A DNA stretch of 64,000 nucleotides from Spirosoma oryzicola. Lineage in GTDB: Bacteria > Bacteroidota > Bacteroidia > Cytophagales > Spirosomataceae. The notes beneath the pieces are model-generated. The model did no database searches and was not told the DNA's origin. It was given only the letters and a program-made list of their open reading frames with translations. The stretch lies in contig NZ_CP089539.1 in assembly GCF_021233055.1 (NCBI RefSeq), positions 265,508-329,507 of the forward strand. Direction: 5' to 3'. The position numbers and the translations under genes were made by a program. Positions 46,701 to 55,567 of this stretch are shown here, piece by piece (positions within the stretch are counted from its first letter, which is position 1; the number at the start of each line of letters is the position of its first letter).

Positions 46701-47037
46701 GGCGTTTGACGAAAAAAGCAAATACTCGAAGCTGACTAATTCGGCGACCTACTCGGCACTTTCCGATTATTTTCTGGAGCCGGGCGGTTTCGTCAAAATC
46801 GACAACGTAACGCTGAGTTATACGCAGCCCGTTACAAGCAAATTCCTACGTTCGGTCCGTGTCTATGCGACAACCCGGAACCTGAAAACCTTCACCAAAT
46901 TCACTGGGGGCGATCCCGATTTAATCCAGGTGAACGGCTTATATCCCGGTGTCAATACGAACGGCGACAACAACGGCACGCTGAATTACTTCCCATCGAC
47001 AACCCAGCTTTTACTGGGTCTTCAGGTCACTTTCTAA
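43735..47037 (+). CDS. SusC/RagA family TonB-linked outer membrane protein with STN domain
   Basis: From ATG 43735 the protein has 1100 residues: a signal peptide (NLYLFRFMKLTCLQLLLTVLF), an STN signalling domain (about 45-100; TVLRSIEKAASVKFSYSPQV), a CarboxypepD_reg-like domain, a plug with NEVVVVGYGSLSRKEVTSAV and GVIVITTKKG, and a beta barrel ending in TQLLLGLQVTF. ATG 43735 is preferred to the first open position 43663, whose extension has no signal features. The STN domain passes the ligand signal to FecR. Together with SusD it imports an oligomeric or peptide-like nutrient. Confidence 0.95.
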   Translation: MKNVNLYLFRFMKLTCLQLLLTVLFMGVSWASDVTAQELLNRRLSLTIQDQNIKTVLRSIEKAASVKFSYSPQVVRSRQLVSMQVQNGTLREVLEKLLVPLKVNFSISGEQIILARTVDEPVRIQLGESVEVNEAPAERTITGVVSDEKGQGLPGVSVIVKGSTRGSVTDASGTYRLTIPDGPQTLVFSFVGFTTQEVTVRNQTNLSVQLQPDVKSINEVVVVGYGSLSRKEVTSAVTHLSSSDLLRVGSNSPLMSIQGKVAGLSITNTAAGDPNSTPNIQLRGASSRSAGLGPLFVINGVPGGNLDNINQNEIESIDVLKGGAASAIYGTRGSNGVIVITTKKGSSEPRIFYDGYTSFDYITNKLHVLSKEQFLADKRGVDLGGETDWMKAVSRNPAFSQKHTLQFSGGNGQTNYFASVDYRNATGIDLRSAKREYGGRVNINHTSANNLYAITFTAAPRYANTSGADYSAFNYALTLNPTQPIYDNTGRYAYITSGFFANNPVERAKNVLAQQEIKYLDINGSFKLNLLNNLSTLITLGEVSGSFRNENFTPSTLSTVVNGTKRNSASQALDERDQKSFEWTGNYALDAQKHSVKLLAGYSYQYFTSSGFSASNENFPSDILTYNSLGTGLWNLQQGINNVGSYRNNSKLAAFFGRVNYDFDQKYYLSASLRHEGSSKFGYDNKWGNFPAASVGWRITQEKFAQGLPWLNELKLRADYGVTGNQDFDNYRSLDTYSGYGYYLYNGSSYQVWGPSQNTNYDLRWEKAINFNVGVDFDVFKNSRLTGSLNYYVRTNKDLLGSYTVANPPNVQGSTFANVGTMKNSGLEIQLSAAVISNNDFSYNVSFAGATNDNKFVSFSNEAYRGQNFVNVVSMPAPGSPGTSQRLQENTRIGSFYMLRSAGVDETGALLVYNKNGDIIVANKATNDDRQFVGNGLPKFTASLTNNVHYRKWDLSVFLRGTFGYKIFNTFASYLGTPAAQQNANLLSSAFDEKSKYSKLTNSATYSALSDYFLEPGGFVKIDNVTLSYTQPVTSKFLRSVRVYATTRNLKTFTKFTGGDPDLIQVNGLYPGVNTNGDNNGTLNYFPSTTQLLLGLQVTF

Positions 47038-47059
47038 CCTTAAGCGACGCGTTAAACTC

Positions 47060-48787
47060 ATGAAACGAAATCAATTCTTAACCGCCATACGTAGTGCCTC
47101 CGTCTCGCTGCTGCTCGTAGCCGCTAGCGGTTGCACCAATCTGGATGAGGTTCTCTCCGACCGAATCACTTCGGAAAATTTCCTACAAACCAAAGAGGAT
47201 GTTATCCGGGACTTCTTACGCCCCTTCGAACACAGCTACTGGTCGATTCAGGGTGGCTCAACGTTTATGCTTCAGGAAAATAGCTCGGATGAACTGATGA
47301 CCCCGAACCGGCAGGGCGACTGGTTCGACGGGGGGCAATTTCAGCGGGTTCATAACCATACCTGGACTCCCAACGACAACTATACAAGCGATGCCTGGAA
47401 CGCGTTGTACGGGGGCGTTACGTTAGCAACCAACACGCTGGAAGATTTGCAGAGTATCCAGGACCCGGCCAAGTTCAGTATGACCCAGGCAGAACTCGAT
47501 GACATGATTTCGGAGGTTCGTACGCTTCGCGCCTGGCTTAACCTAAGGCTACTGGATTTTTATCGCAACATTGTGATTGTGACCAAAGTGAAAGGCGAAA
47601 CGCAGGGGGGTCCGCAGGCTTCCCCCCAGGAAACCTTTAATTTCATTGAAAAGGAGCTAAAAGAATCGATACCGAAATTACCGACTCGCCAAAGTCTAGG
47701 AGCCAATGCCATTGGACGCTGGACGCAGGCCGGAGCCGCAGCGCTGTTGGTACGGCTGTACCTAAACGCTAAAGTGTATACGGGTACCGACCGCTTTACG
47801 GACTGTGCCGCAGTTTGCGAGGATATTATTGGCGGCAAATACGGTCAGTACGCGCTGGAATCGCGCTGGGACGCTCCCTACGATTACACCAATGCCACAT
47901 CGTCAGAAACGGTTTTTGGTTTTCCCGGAAGCTTCGGCCTTACGCACTGGCAGTACGATGGCGGGATGTATTTCTGGATGTTACCCGTCAACGCTACGTT
48001 CTACTTCGGCTTCACGGATTTTGGCACGGCCAACCCCAAATATGCCCTTCAGCCGGGTCGGGATGTCGATAGCACTGAATACAACTTTACCTTGGGTAAA
48101 CCGTTCATCAAATTCCAAAAGTATGCCGACGATTACCGGCTTAGAACGTACAAGAATCTGGGCAACAGCAAACGGGAAGGTATGTTCCTGAAAGGTTATT
48201 TAACCTATACCAACTCAGCAGGCAAACCAGACACCGTACGCTCTACCAAAGGGCCTTACCCGCTTTTCTTCCGGGATCAGGTAGGGATGTTCCTAGCAGC
48301 CAAACCCGGTACGAAAATCGCCGACAAAACGTCGAACATGAACAATGCTGACCAAAACTCCGGTATCACTCCCGTAAAATATCCGTATTACCCCAGCAGT
48401 GATCCGAACAAGATTTCGTCAGCCTACGCCGAGATTCGGTTAGCCGAGATCTATTACTCGCTGGCTGAATGCAAATACCGGGCGGGTGATAAAGCGGGAG
48501 CGGCAACGCTTCTGAATACGGTTCGCACCCGAAACTACCCAGCCAACTCACCGAGTCTGTACAAATCGGATGGCAGCCAATTGACGGATCAGGAAATGCT
48601 GGACGAATGGGGCCGCGAGTTTTTGGTGGAGGGTCGCCGACGTACCGACCTTATTCGCTGGGGGGTATTCAATACCGGTACCTGGTGGGACAAACAACCG
48701 GATGCAGATAACCATACCGCTGTTTTCCCGATTGGTCAAAACGTATTAAATGTGTCTCCGCAACTAAAACAGAACCCCGGCTATTAA
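47060..48787 (+). CDS. SusD/RagB family nutrient-binding lipoprotein
   Basis: The 575-residue protein has a lipoprotein signal with lipobox ASGC (Cys25). TPR-like helical repeats and the SusD pattern follow: VRTLRAWLNLRLLDFYRNI near residue 155, and AEIRLAEIYYSLAECKYRAGDKA near residue 455, ending with EFLVEGRRRTDLIRW. It binds substrate on the cell surface over the SusC pore. The gene starts 22 bp after the SusC gene. A perfect hairpin downstream marks the end of the unit. The substrate is unknown. Confidence 0.95.
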   Translation: MKRNQFLTAIRSASVSLLLVAASGCTNLDEVLSDRITSENFLQTKEDVIRDFLRPFEHSYWSIQGGSTFMLQENSSDELMTPNRQGDWFDGGQFQRVHNHTWTPNDNYTSDAWNALYGGVTLATNTLEDLQSIQDPAKFSMTQAELDDMISEVRTLRAWLNLRLLDFYRNIVIVTKVKGETQGGPQASPQETFNFIEKELKESIPKLPTRQSLGANAIGRWTQAGAAALLVRLYLNAKVYTGTDRFTDCAAVCEDIIGGKYGQYALESRWDAPYDYTNATSSETVFGFPGSFGLTHWQYDGGMYFWMLPVNATFYFGFTDFGTANPKYALQPGRDVDSTEYNFTLGKPFIKFQKYADDYRLRTYKNLGNSKREGMFLKGYLTYTNSAGKPDTVRSTKGPYPLFFRDQVGMFLAAKPGTKIADKTSNMNNADQNSGITPVKYPYYPSSDPNKISSAYAEIRLAEIYYSLAECKYRAGDKAGAATLLNTVRTRNYPANSPSLYKSDGSQLTDQEMLDEWGREFLVEGRRRTDLIRWGVFNTGTWWDKQPDADNHTAVFPIGQNVLNVSPQLKQNPGY

Positions 48788-48828
48788 GAGCTGCGTTCTT
48801 ATTTGAGCGCGGACTTAGTGCTTTTGAG

Positions 48829-48879
48829 AAGTCGTCTTTACATACAACTAAGATGGTGAGTTGTATGTAAAGACGACTT
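48829..48879. terminator. Long perfect hairpin after SusD
   Basis: Arms 48829-48849 and 48859-48879 pair perfectly over 21 bp with a 9-base loop, followed by TCTTG. It lies between the convergent SusD and LytTR genes and may serve both. Confidence 0.7.
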
Positions 48880-48915
48880 TCTTGTGATAGCCTGTTACGA
48901 ATCAGCGTGATGCAT

Positions 48916-49641
48916 TTATTTAAAGCCCTTCCAGCGGAGAAAATCGTTAGACTTCGCTTTGCTGACCACAATCAAGTTATCCATGTCCGTATTAAGCCGG
49001 ACACCAATCTTTCGGGCGGGCAAATACTCCACGCTCATGACGCTTTGGCGATGAATCAGGTACTGGCGGTTCGCCCGGTAAAATGTATTCGGGTTCAACA
49101 TTTGCTCCAGTTCGTCCAGCGTATGTGAAATCTGGTACGTATTTTTCAACGTCTGCAAATAACTAAGTTGATTTTTGAGGTACGCACACCGAATAGATAC
49201 AGTAGGGACAGTCAATAGCTTCGCCCCTTTACTCACAGCGATATAATCCGCTTGCTTGTTTTGAATCGCTGAATGGCTAAAATAGTTGGCTCGCCGGGCA
49301 AATTTGTCTAGGCTACTAGATAACCTGTCCGCCGTAACGGGTTTAAGAATATAATCGATGACGTGGCTACCAAATGCATCCAGAGCGTAATCCTGATAGC
49401 TCGTACAATAAATGACGGGAGTCTGTAACTGGAGATAGTCAAAAATCTCGAAGCTAAGGCCATCCTGTAGCAAAACATCAGCCAGAATCAGATCAGGTGC
49501 AGGTTGATTTTCCAACCAGTGAATAGCCGCCTGAACGGAGGTGAGTTTGGCCTGAACATATACAGAAAACGGAAGCTGTTGAATCAAGCTTTCTAAATGA
49601 TACGAAAAAGTCAGTTCATCTTCCAGAATAAGAATCGTCAT
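48916..49641 (-). CDS. LytTR family response regulator
   Basis: The 241-residue protein has a receiver domain with acidic pocket Glu7/Asp8, phosphoacceptor Asp55 (LILADVLLQDG) and Lys in LKPVTADR, and a LytTR DNA-binding domain (residues about 140-240, with TYQISHTLDELEQML and FYRANRQYLIH). LytTR regulators bind short direct repeats upstream of their targets. It lies 110 bp after the histidine kinase gene on the same strand. Targets are not visible here. Confidence 0.93.
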   Translation of the reverse strand: MTILILEDELTFSYHLESLIQQLPFSVYVQAKLTSVQAAIHWLENQPAPDLILADVLLQDGLSFEIFDYLQLQTPVIYCTSYQDYALDAFGSHVIDYILKPVTADRLSSSLDKFARRANYFSHSAIQNKQADYIAVSKGAKLLTVPTVSIRCAYLKNQLSYLQTLKNTYQISHTLDELEQMLNPNTFYRANRQYLIHRQSVMSVEYLPARKIGVRLNTDMDNLIVVSKAKSNDFLRWKGFK

Positions 49642-49751
49642 GGAAAAAGGAATGAAGTAAAGCTTTGGTAGGCCCTTCGGCCCATGTATTTTTACCCATT
49701 AAAAACACATTAAAACTTGTGAATTTAGTTTAAGTTTTATGAAACTGAAAG

Positions 49752-51827
49752 CTAACTACTCAACTGAGCACCGATAGCTTGTCGTTCTGAAGTATACGTA
49801 GTGTCAGCACTTGGGTCCGTTTGCATAAAGAAAAGTTCGACCGTCGTGCCTTGTCCGACCTGACTGGTTATAGAAAATCGTCCTACATTTAGCGCAAGAA
49901 ACTCCCGGGTTACTACTAGGCCCAAGCCAGTCCCTTTCTGGGACTGAGGTTTTTCTGGTGTCTGTATACCTATTCCTGTATCTGTTATTGTGACTACGGA
50001 CTCCTGCCCAATCGTTTGATAACTGATGCTGATCTGGCCTCCTATGGGGGTAAACTTACAAGCGTTATGAACGATGTTACGCACGATGATCTGAGCCTGA
50101 ATTTCATCCACCCAGGCCCACAGCGTGCCTGCTCCCAGCTCTATCTCCAAAGATTTCTGAGCAATCATGGGTTCAAACAACATGAGTACATGCTGGGTCA
50201 CGGTAGCCAAATCGACCATAGCTGGCCGCGTTATCAGTACGTTCCGTTGGAGAGCCGACCAGTGAAGTAAATTATCCAACGTAGCGTATATAGCATTCGC
50301 ATTTCGACTGAGTTGTGCTATCTGATCATCAAAACGCTGCTGGTTAGCCATCGGTTGGCTGAGTTGTTTGAGAGACGCCCGCAGGTGAAAGATCGGTGTT
50401 CGCAGATCATGGCCAATTACAGAAAATAACTTATCCTTCACACTGTTGAGTTCTTGCAGATGCTCGGCCTGCATACGGATCTGCTGTGTTTGCTGCTCAA
50501 GTGTTTTTACATGGGTACGCGCTATTCTAGCCGCTCGCACGCCCCCTACGGCTAATAACAGCAGACTAAATGCTAATCCCCCAACCAAAAGCTGCCGTTG
50601 GTGGGTTTGCTCAAGCTCAAGCTGATTAATAGCCACATTCTTTTTCAGGAGAGCGACCTGCTGCGTTTTCTTTTCCAGTTCAGCCCGCGCTTCGAGGTTG
50701 GCCAGTGCCTTATGCCTTTCAACCTGTTGTAGACTGTCATTGACTAGTTTTTGTTCCTTTAGGAGTAAGAAAGCGTCCCGATATAATCCTCGCTTCTCCT
50801 GGATGCGAATTAAAATGTTTAGAATGTCGACTAGCTCTGTTGGATTGGCTCTCCGGAATTTGGATAAGGGTTTGTTGATCCATTGAAAGGCTTCTGCTAA
50901 TCGATGCTGGCGCTCAAAAATCAGGGCTTGAATTCGAAATAGATTACCTGGTGTATCTATACCAGCTTCTTTATTTAGTTGAATCGCTTCGTTCAAAATG
51001 GTTTGCGCTTCGCTGAGTCGATTCTGTTGAAACAGATTGTTCGTAATCGCGTAATAATTTTGGCTTACGAAATCCACGTCCACATTCCCCTGGCTTAGGA
51101 TTCCAGCGAGCGCTTTCTGATGATACGGTAAGCCTTTGCTGTATTGTTGTTGCAGATCGTACCACTCCCCAAAACTAGCATACGCTAGAAATAGATCCCT
51201 GGGACTATTCAATTGCTCAGCCAGCGCGATCATGGTCTTTAAGGTCGTTAACGCTTCTTTATTCTGTCCCTTTCCCGCATAGTATGTGTATAATAGCATA
51301 TAGTTTGAGACGTCATACTGGTGAAAATTAATTTTCTCTGCGTAGGCCAGATTTTGCTTAATCTGGCTGAACTTTTGTACCAGCATATCTCGATGACCAT
51401 ATGCCCGGGCCAACATGTACATCGCACGGGTAATGTCTTTCTTATGATTGGTCTGCTGTAAGTAGTGGATAGCCTGCTTCAATATATCAATGACTTCAGG
51501 GTATCTCAGTATATATTGATAATAGTTAGCTATTTGGGTATAAAAACGACCTAAAAGCAGAGGATCAGTTGTATGATTGGCAATGCGTAAGCCCTTCTGT
51601 GCATACAATGCAGCCATGTCAAGCTGGCTGATTTTCCGACATCGATCAACAATTTCCCCTAGTAAACGAAGCTGTGTAGTATCTTGCTCAGTTCTTTCTA
51701 GTTGGTGAGTTAATTGATTAAGTGTAGAGTCCTTAGAAAAAGAGAACGGCTGGTTTGTTTGAGCCAATGCCGGGATAAAGCTACTTATCATTAACACCCA
51801 TAACCAGACAGATATAAATCCTCTCAT
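49752..51827 (-). CDS. Tetratricopeptide-repeat sensor histidine kinase
   Basis: The 691-residue protein has a signal or anchor segment, a long periplasmic TPR-like region (about 30-380), a coiled coil, one membrane helix (LLVGGLAFSLLLLAVGG, near 430), and a kinase core: His473 in SVIGHDLRTPI, N box IVRNIVHNACKFTPIGG, G1 TDTGIGI and G2 GTGLGLVV. The kinase is of the HisKA type, while the adjacent regulator is LytTR, which more often pairs with LytS-like kinases. It probably senses a periplasmic protein or peptide. Confidence 0.92.
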   Translation of the reverse strand: MRGFISVWLWVLMISSFIPALAQTNQPFSFSKDSTLNQLTHQLERTEQDTTQLRLLGEIVDRCRKISQLDMAALYAQKGLRIANHTTDPLLLGRFYTQIANYYQYILRYPEVIDILKQAIHYLQQTNHKKDITRAMYMLARAYGHRDMLVQKFSQIKQNLAYAEKINFHQYDVSNYMLLYTYYAGKGQNKEALTTLKTMIALAEQLNSPRDLFLAYASFGEWYDLQQQYSKGLPYHQKALAGILSQGNVDVDFVSQNYYAITNNLFQQNRLSEAQTILNEAIQLNKEAGIDTPGNLFRIQALIFERQHRLAEAFQWINKPLSKFRRANPTELVDILNILIRIQEKRGLYRDAFLLLKEQKLVNDSLQQVERHKALANLEARAELEKKTQQVALLKKNVAINQLELEQTHQRQLLVGGLAFSLLLLAVGGVRAARIARTHVKTLEQQTQQIRMQAEHLQELNSVKDKLFSVIGHDLRTPIFHLRASLKQLSQPMANQQRFDDQIAQLSRNANAIYATLDNLLHWSALQRNVLITRPAMVDLATVTQHVLMLFEPMIAQKSLEIELGAGTLWAWVDEIQAQIIVRNIVHNACKFTPIGGQISISYQTIGQESVVTITDTGIGIQTPEKPQSQKGTGLGLVVTREFLALNVGRFSITSQVGQGTTVELFFMQTDPSADTTYTSERQAIGAQLSS

Positions 51828-52431
51828 TTTCGTGAAAATTGTATTAGCCTTAAATTTTTAAACTAGAGAACAAGCCGGTTATTAGGCTAAGTTATCACGT
51901 ATATTTCTATTTGCGCCTACATTTTGTAGTTCATGTCAACAAAATAGGTGACTATCTGGTACACGTATTTTTCGGTAGAACGGATAAACCTTTATCTATC
52001 AAAAGATAAGAAGGGCCGTTAGCGTTAAAAGAAGGTTCGTTTAGTTACGCACTGTTTTTTGATAGGACAACTCGTCAGAATAGGCGAACAATAGATTACG
52101 TATACATCTATTTTTTGTTCAGCTTTTCAAATCTGTTTATTGATTCTCTTCTTTTCACAAACTGGATTATTGCCGACCAAAAGATTGAGACAGAACAGCA
52201 ATTAAAAATAAAAAATTGAAATTATCTAAAATAAATTATCAATATATCTATAATTCGTAAAATTTTATTGCAAACAGTGTTCTTGTAATCTACCTTCCAT
52301 GTCTAACCATCTTTGTTTATACGTTCCTACGATCTCCCTCTAGCCGTGCTGTTTCTACGGTTGGCAAGACTCGCTTGATAAGCACCAGTATACCCATTTT
52401 TTAACTCTACCCCTTTCGATTTTTAGAAACC
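51828..52431. other. 604-bp AT-rich divergent promoter region
   Basis: No gene is supported. It separates the histidine-kinase gene and the CocE-like hydrolase gene, which are divergent. It is strongly AT-rich at 52185-52275. No perfect TAnnTTTG was seen; CATCTTTG at 52308-52315 differs by one base. Confidence 0.45.
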
Positions 52432-54357
52432 ATGCAGCTTACCCGCTATTCATTCATCAACAGGCAGTACAGGGTCTTATTCAGTCTTTTATGCTTTTTT
52501 CTCTTTTTACTGACCCAGCCTGTATCGGCTCAGACGAGAACATCTAAAGAAGACTCTCTTTACATCCGGGAAAACTATACGAAGCTGGAGCGAATGATAC
52601 CCATGCGCGACGGTATCAAGCTATTCACGTCAATTTATGTCCCGAAAAACACGTCCCAGAACTATCCGATCATGCTGGATCGTACACCCTATAGCGTAGC
52701 GCCTTACGGTGAGAATAACTACAAAACGTCTCTGGGGCCTTCAATGCTATTTGCCCGCGATGGATACATCATCGTTTATCAGGATGTACGGGGCAAGTAT
52801 ATGTCAGAGGGGGATTTTGTTGCCGTACGTCCTTATATACCTAACAAGAAAAAGAAAACCGATATTGACGAAACGACCGATACGTACGACACCATCGATT
52901 GGCTGCTGAAAAACATTCCGAACAATAACGGTCGTGTCGGTACGTGGGGCATATCGGCACCAGGCTTTTATACCACGACTACCATCATCGATGCTCATCC
53001 AGCCCTGAAAGCGGCTTCCCCGCAAGCCCCCGTAACCGATTGGTTTATGGGTGATGACAGACACCACAACGGCGCTTTCTTTCTGATGGGAACCTTTGCC
53101 TTTTTGTCTTCCTACGGTCAGCCACGACCCACTCCTACCCCTAAAAACAGCCCTGGTTTTTCGGCTTACGGCACACCAAGCGGCTATGAATTTTACATGA
53201 ACCTGGGTCCCATCAAAAACGTCAACGAGCGCTTCTTCAAGGGGCAGAATGCGATCTGGAATGAAATGATGAATCATGAGTCGTACGATGAGTTTTGGCA
53301 GGCGCGTACTCCCGTACCTTATCTTAAAAACATTAAACCGGCTGTGCTGACAGTTGGCGGCTGGTTTGACCAGGAAGATCTGTACGGTCCGCTGAAGACC
53401 TACGCTGGTATTGAGCACAACAATCCTAAATCGCCTAATCTACTGGTCATGGGACCGTGGATTCATGGCGGCTGGTCACGCTCAACGGGAGAGTCATTGG
53501 GTAACATTGTCTTTGAGTCAAAGACGGCTCCTTTTTACCGGGAAACGATTGAATTCCCGTTTTTCAGTTATTACCTGAAAGACAAGGCCGACCCACAGCT
53601 TCCCAAAGCGTATATTTTTGAAACCGGCTCGAATCAATGGAAAAAATACGATCAGTGGCCGCCCAAAGCCGCTCAGGAGAAAAAACTTTACTTCCATCCA
53701 AACGGGAAACTCTCCTTTGAAGTCCCCCAAAATAGTCAGCCTTCGTACGACGAATACATAAGTGACCCAAACAAACCCGTTCCTTACACCGCTGAAATCA
53801 GGACAGTTCGGGGTAGCGATTTTATGTACGAAGATCAGCGATTTGCCGCTACCCGGCCCGACGTTGTGGTTTACGAGTCGGACACGCTAACGGAAGACGT
53901 TACTATTTCGGGAAATGTCATGGCGGATCTGTTTGTTTCTACCACAGGCACGGATGCCGATTTTGTGGTTAAGCTAATCGATGTATACCCGAACAACGCC
54001 CCAAATAACAGCCCGATTGCGGGTACAAAAATGGGCGGTTTTCAACTGCTGGTCCGGGGGGAAGTAATGCGGGCTAAATTTCGCAACAGTTTTTCAAAAC
54101 CCGAACCGATGAAACCAGGTGAAGTCACGGAGGTAAAATTCGATATGCAGGATGCCGCCCATACCTTCAAGAAAGGCCATAAACTAATGGTACAGGTACA
54201 AAGCTCCTGGTTTCCGCTGGTTGATCGTAATCCGCAAAAATTTGTCAACATTTACCAAGCCACCGAAGGCGATTTTCAAAAGGCAACGCATCGCATTCAT
54301 TTTTCACCGCAGACGCCTTCAAGCGTAATCGTGCGCGTCCTCAACGCACCAAACTGA
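52432..54357 (+). CDS. CocE/NonD family hydrolase
   Basis: The 641-residue protein has a signal peptide (ending near VSAQ). The N-terminal alpha/beta-hydrolase domain has nucleophile elbow G-x-S-x-x-G in WGISAPGFYT near residue 180, acid Asp in GGWFDQEDLYG near residue 315, and His in WIHGGW near residue 345. The C-terminal jelly-roll domain (about 450-635; DVTISGNVMADLFVSTTGTD) is typical of X-Pro dipeptidyl peptidase/CocE enzymes. It hydrolyses esters or peptide-like amides. The signal suggests a periplasmic location. Confidence 0.9.
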   Translation: MQLTRYSFINRQYRVLFSLLCFFLFLLTQPVSAQTRTSKEDSLYIRENYTKLERMIPMRDGIKLFTSIYVPKNTSQNYPIMLDRTPYSVAPYGENNYKTSLGPSMLFARDGYIIVYQDVRGKYMSEGDFVAVRPYIPNKKKKTDIDETTDTYDTIDWLLKNIPNNNGRVGTWGISAPGFYTTTTIIDAHPALKAASPQAPVTDWFMGDDRHHNGAFFLMGTFAFLSSYGQPRPTPTPKNSPGFSAYGTPSGYEFYMNLGPIKNVNERFFKGQNAIWNEMMNHESYDEFWQARTPVPYLKNIKPAVLTVGGWFDQEDLYGPLKTYAGIEHNNPKSPNLLVMGPWIHGGWSRSTGESLGNIVFESKTAPFYRETIEFPFFSYYLKDKADPQLPKAYIFETGSNQWKKYDQWPPKAAQEKKLYFHPNGKLSFEVPQNSQPSYDEYISDPNKPVPYTAEIRTVRGSDFMYEDQRFAATRPDVVVYESDTLTEDVTISGNVMADLFVSTTGTDADFVVKLIDVYPNNAPNNSPIAGTKMGGFQLLVRGEVMRAKFRNSFSKPEPMKPGEVTEVKFDMQDAAHTFKKGHKLMVQVQSSWFPLVDRNPQKFVNIYQATEGDFQKATHRIHFSPQTPSSVIVRVLNAPN

Positions 54358-54374
54358 TTCAGCGTTACCCAAAC

Positions 54375-54430
54375 CTGAATCCAACAAAAAACGGATTGTG
54401 CTGGCACAATCCGTTTTTTGTTGGATTCAG
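54375..54430. terminator. Long perfect hairpin between convergent genes
   Basis: Arms 54375-54400 and 54405-54430 are exact complements over 26 bp with loop CTGG. It lies 17 bp after the hydrolase gene and 12 bp before the stop of the DUF6134 gene. The internal A/T6 runs are part of the stem. Confidence 0.75.
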
Positions 54431-54442
54431 TAACTTCTTTCG

Positions 54443-55033
54443 TCAATTACGCCGAAGCCGGAACTGAACGTTGAATAAGGCTTGCTGCGCTTCTACTTTA
54501 TGACAGACGCCTTCAACGTAGTGGTAGCGACTTTTACGGCCATCAGGCATTGTTAGTTCGTACGTGTGGTTTGCTAAAGGCTTTATCGAACAGAACTGGC
54601 CGAACCGCTCAGAAAACAATTCCCGAATGCCTTGCGGCTCCTGAGCGTACAAGCTGGCAGTGCTGTACGTAACACGTCTGTTTGCCAGTTGCGATTGTTC
54701 ACCGTTAACCTTGATTCGATAAGCCTCGCCATCCCAGCGGACAAGAGCGTCGTGCCGGGTTTTTCCATTGAGCTGATCGTGAAACCGGGCCTCCGTAAGC
54801 TGGTTATTCTGATACGTACTCGTGAAGTTGGTGATCATCCGTCGTTCGCCCAGAATATGCATCCGCACATCGGCGTTGACCTGATATTGCAGGCCGCTGG
54901 TAGTTGGTAAGGTTGCAACCTGCATCTGCCCAACAGTTCGGTCGTTGACCACAATATCGTACATCAAGGCCTGTGGCGCTGAGTCTGATGCAAATCCAAG
55001 CAGGACGATACTAAGCCATTTTATGAATAACAT
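54443..55033 (-). CDS. DUF6134 family protein
   Basis: The 196-residue protein has a signal peptide and a beta-sandwich-like domain with MYDIVVNDRTVGQMQVA near residue 24 and YQNNQLTEARFHDQLNG near residue 85, the pattern of DUF6134. The last third has two Cys (QFCSIKPL and GVCHKVEAQQ) that could form a disulfide. Function is unknown; related proteins are periplasmic. It stands alone. Confidence 0.75.
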   Translation of the reverse strand: MLFIKWLSIVLLGFASDSAPQALMYDIVVNDRTVGQMQVATLPTTSGLQYQVNADVRMHILGERRMITNFTSTYQNNQLTEARFHDQLNGKTRHDALVRWDGEAYRIKVNGEQSQLANRRVTYSTASLYAQEPQGIRELFSERFGQFCSIKPLANHTYELTMPDGRKSRYHYVEGVCHKVEAQQALFNVQFRLRRN

Positions 55034-55567
55034 ACGCTTGAGCGGTTAGCGGTTCGTCTGAGTTTGTTTTAAGCACAGGGAAGACAACTAGCCAGCCGTC
55101 TACCCCCACGGAATAATCAAAAAAATAGCATTATACTGGAGAAAACCGGCAATTGAATCAGGCGAAACGATGTGTTAAAGATTCTAAATCACACCCAATC
55201 GGCCGTGGTCTGGTTCATATTATGCTCCTTGTACCAATTTCGATTAAAAGTTACAAATAAAACGTTGATTAATGCAAATCACCGCCAGTAACTTTATTTA
55301 TTGTCCACAAATAATGGACTCTTTTCTATAGATGAACTAGTGAATGGAATAGTTGTTTTACTGTAGCGGGCTATAGGCAATAGAACAAAGGTTGACATGC
55401 CGTGCGTAACTCGCTACTGCAACTGCCATGAAATGACGGAAATGATGCGTCAACTGTTGCATAGAAGCCTTAATTTGGTCGGAACGGATCAGCCCAATCT
55501 ATCGCAAGCCCGGTCAATGATTATTTGCCTGGCTCCACTCTCAGCTAACGATTAGCTTACTTTGTGA
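55034..55567. other. 534-bp intergenic region upstream of the helicase gene
   Basis: AT-rich at 55120-55370, without a supported gene. TTACTTTG ends 3 bp before the helicase ATG and resembles a -7 element with one mismatch. Confidence 0.4.
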
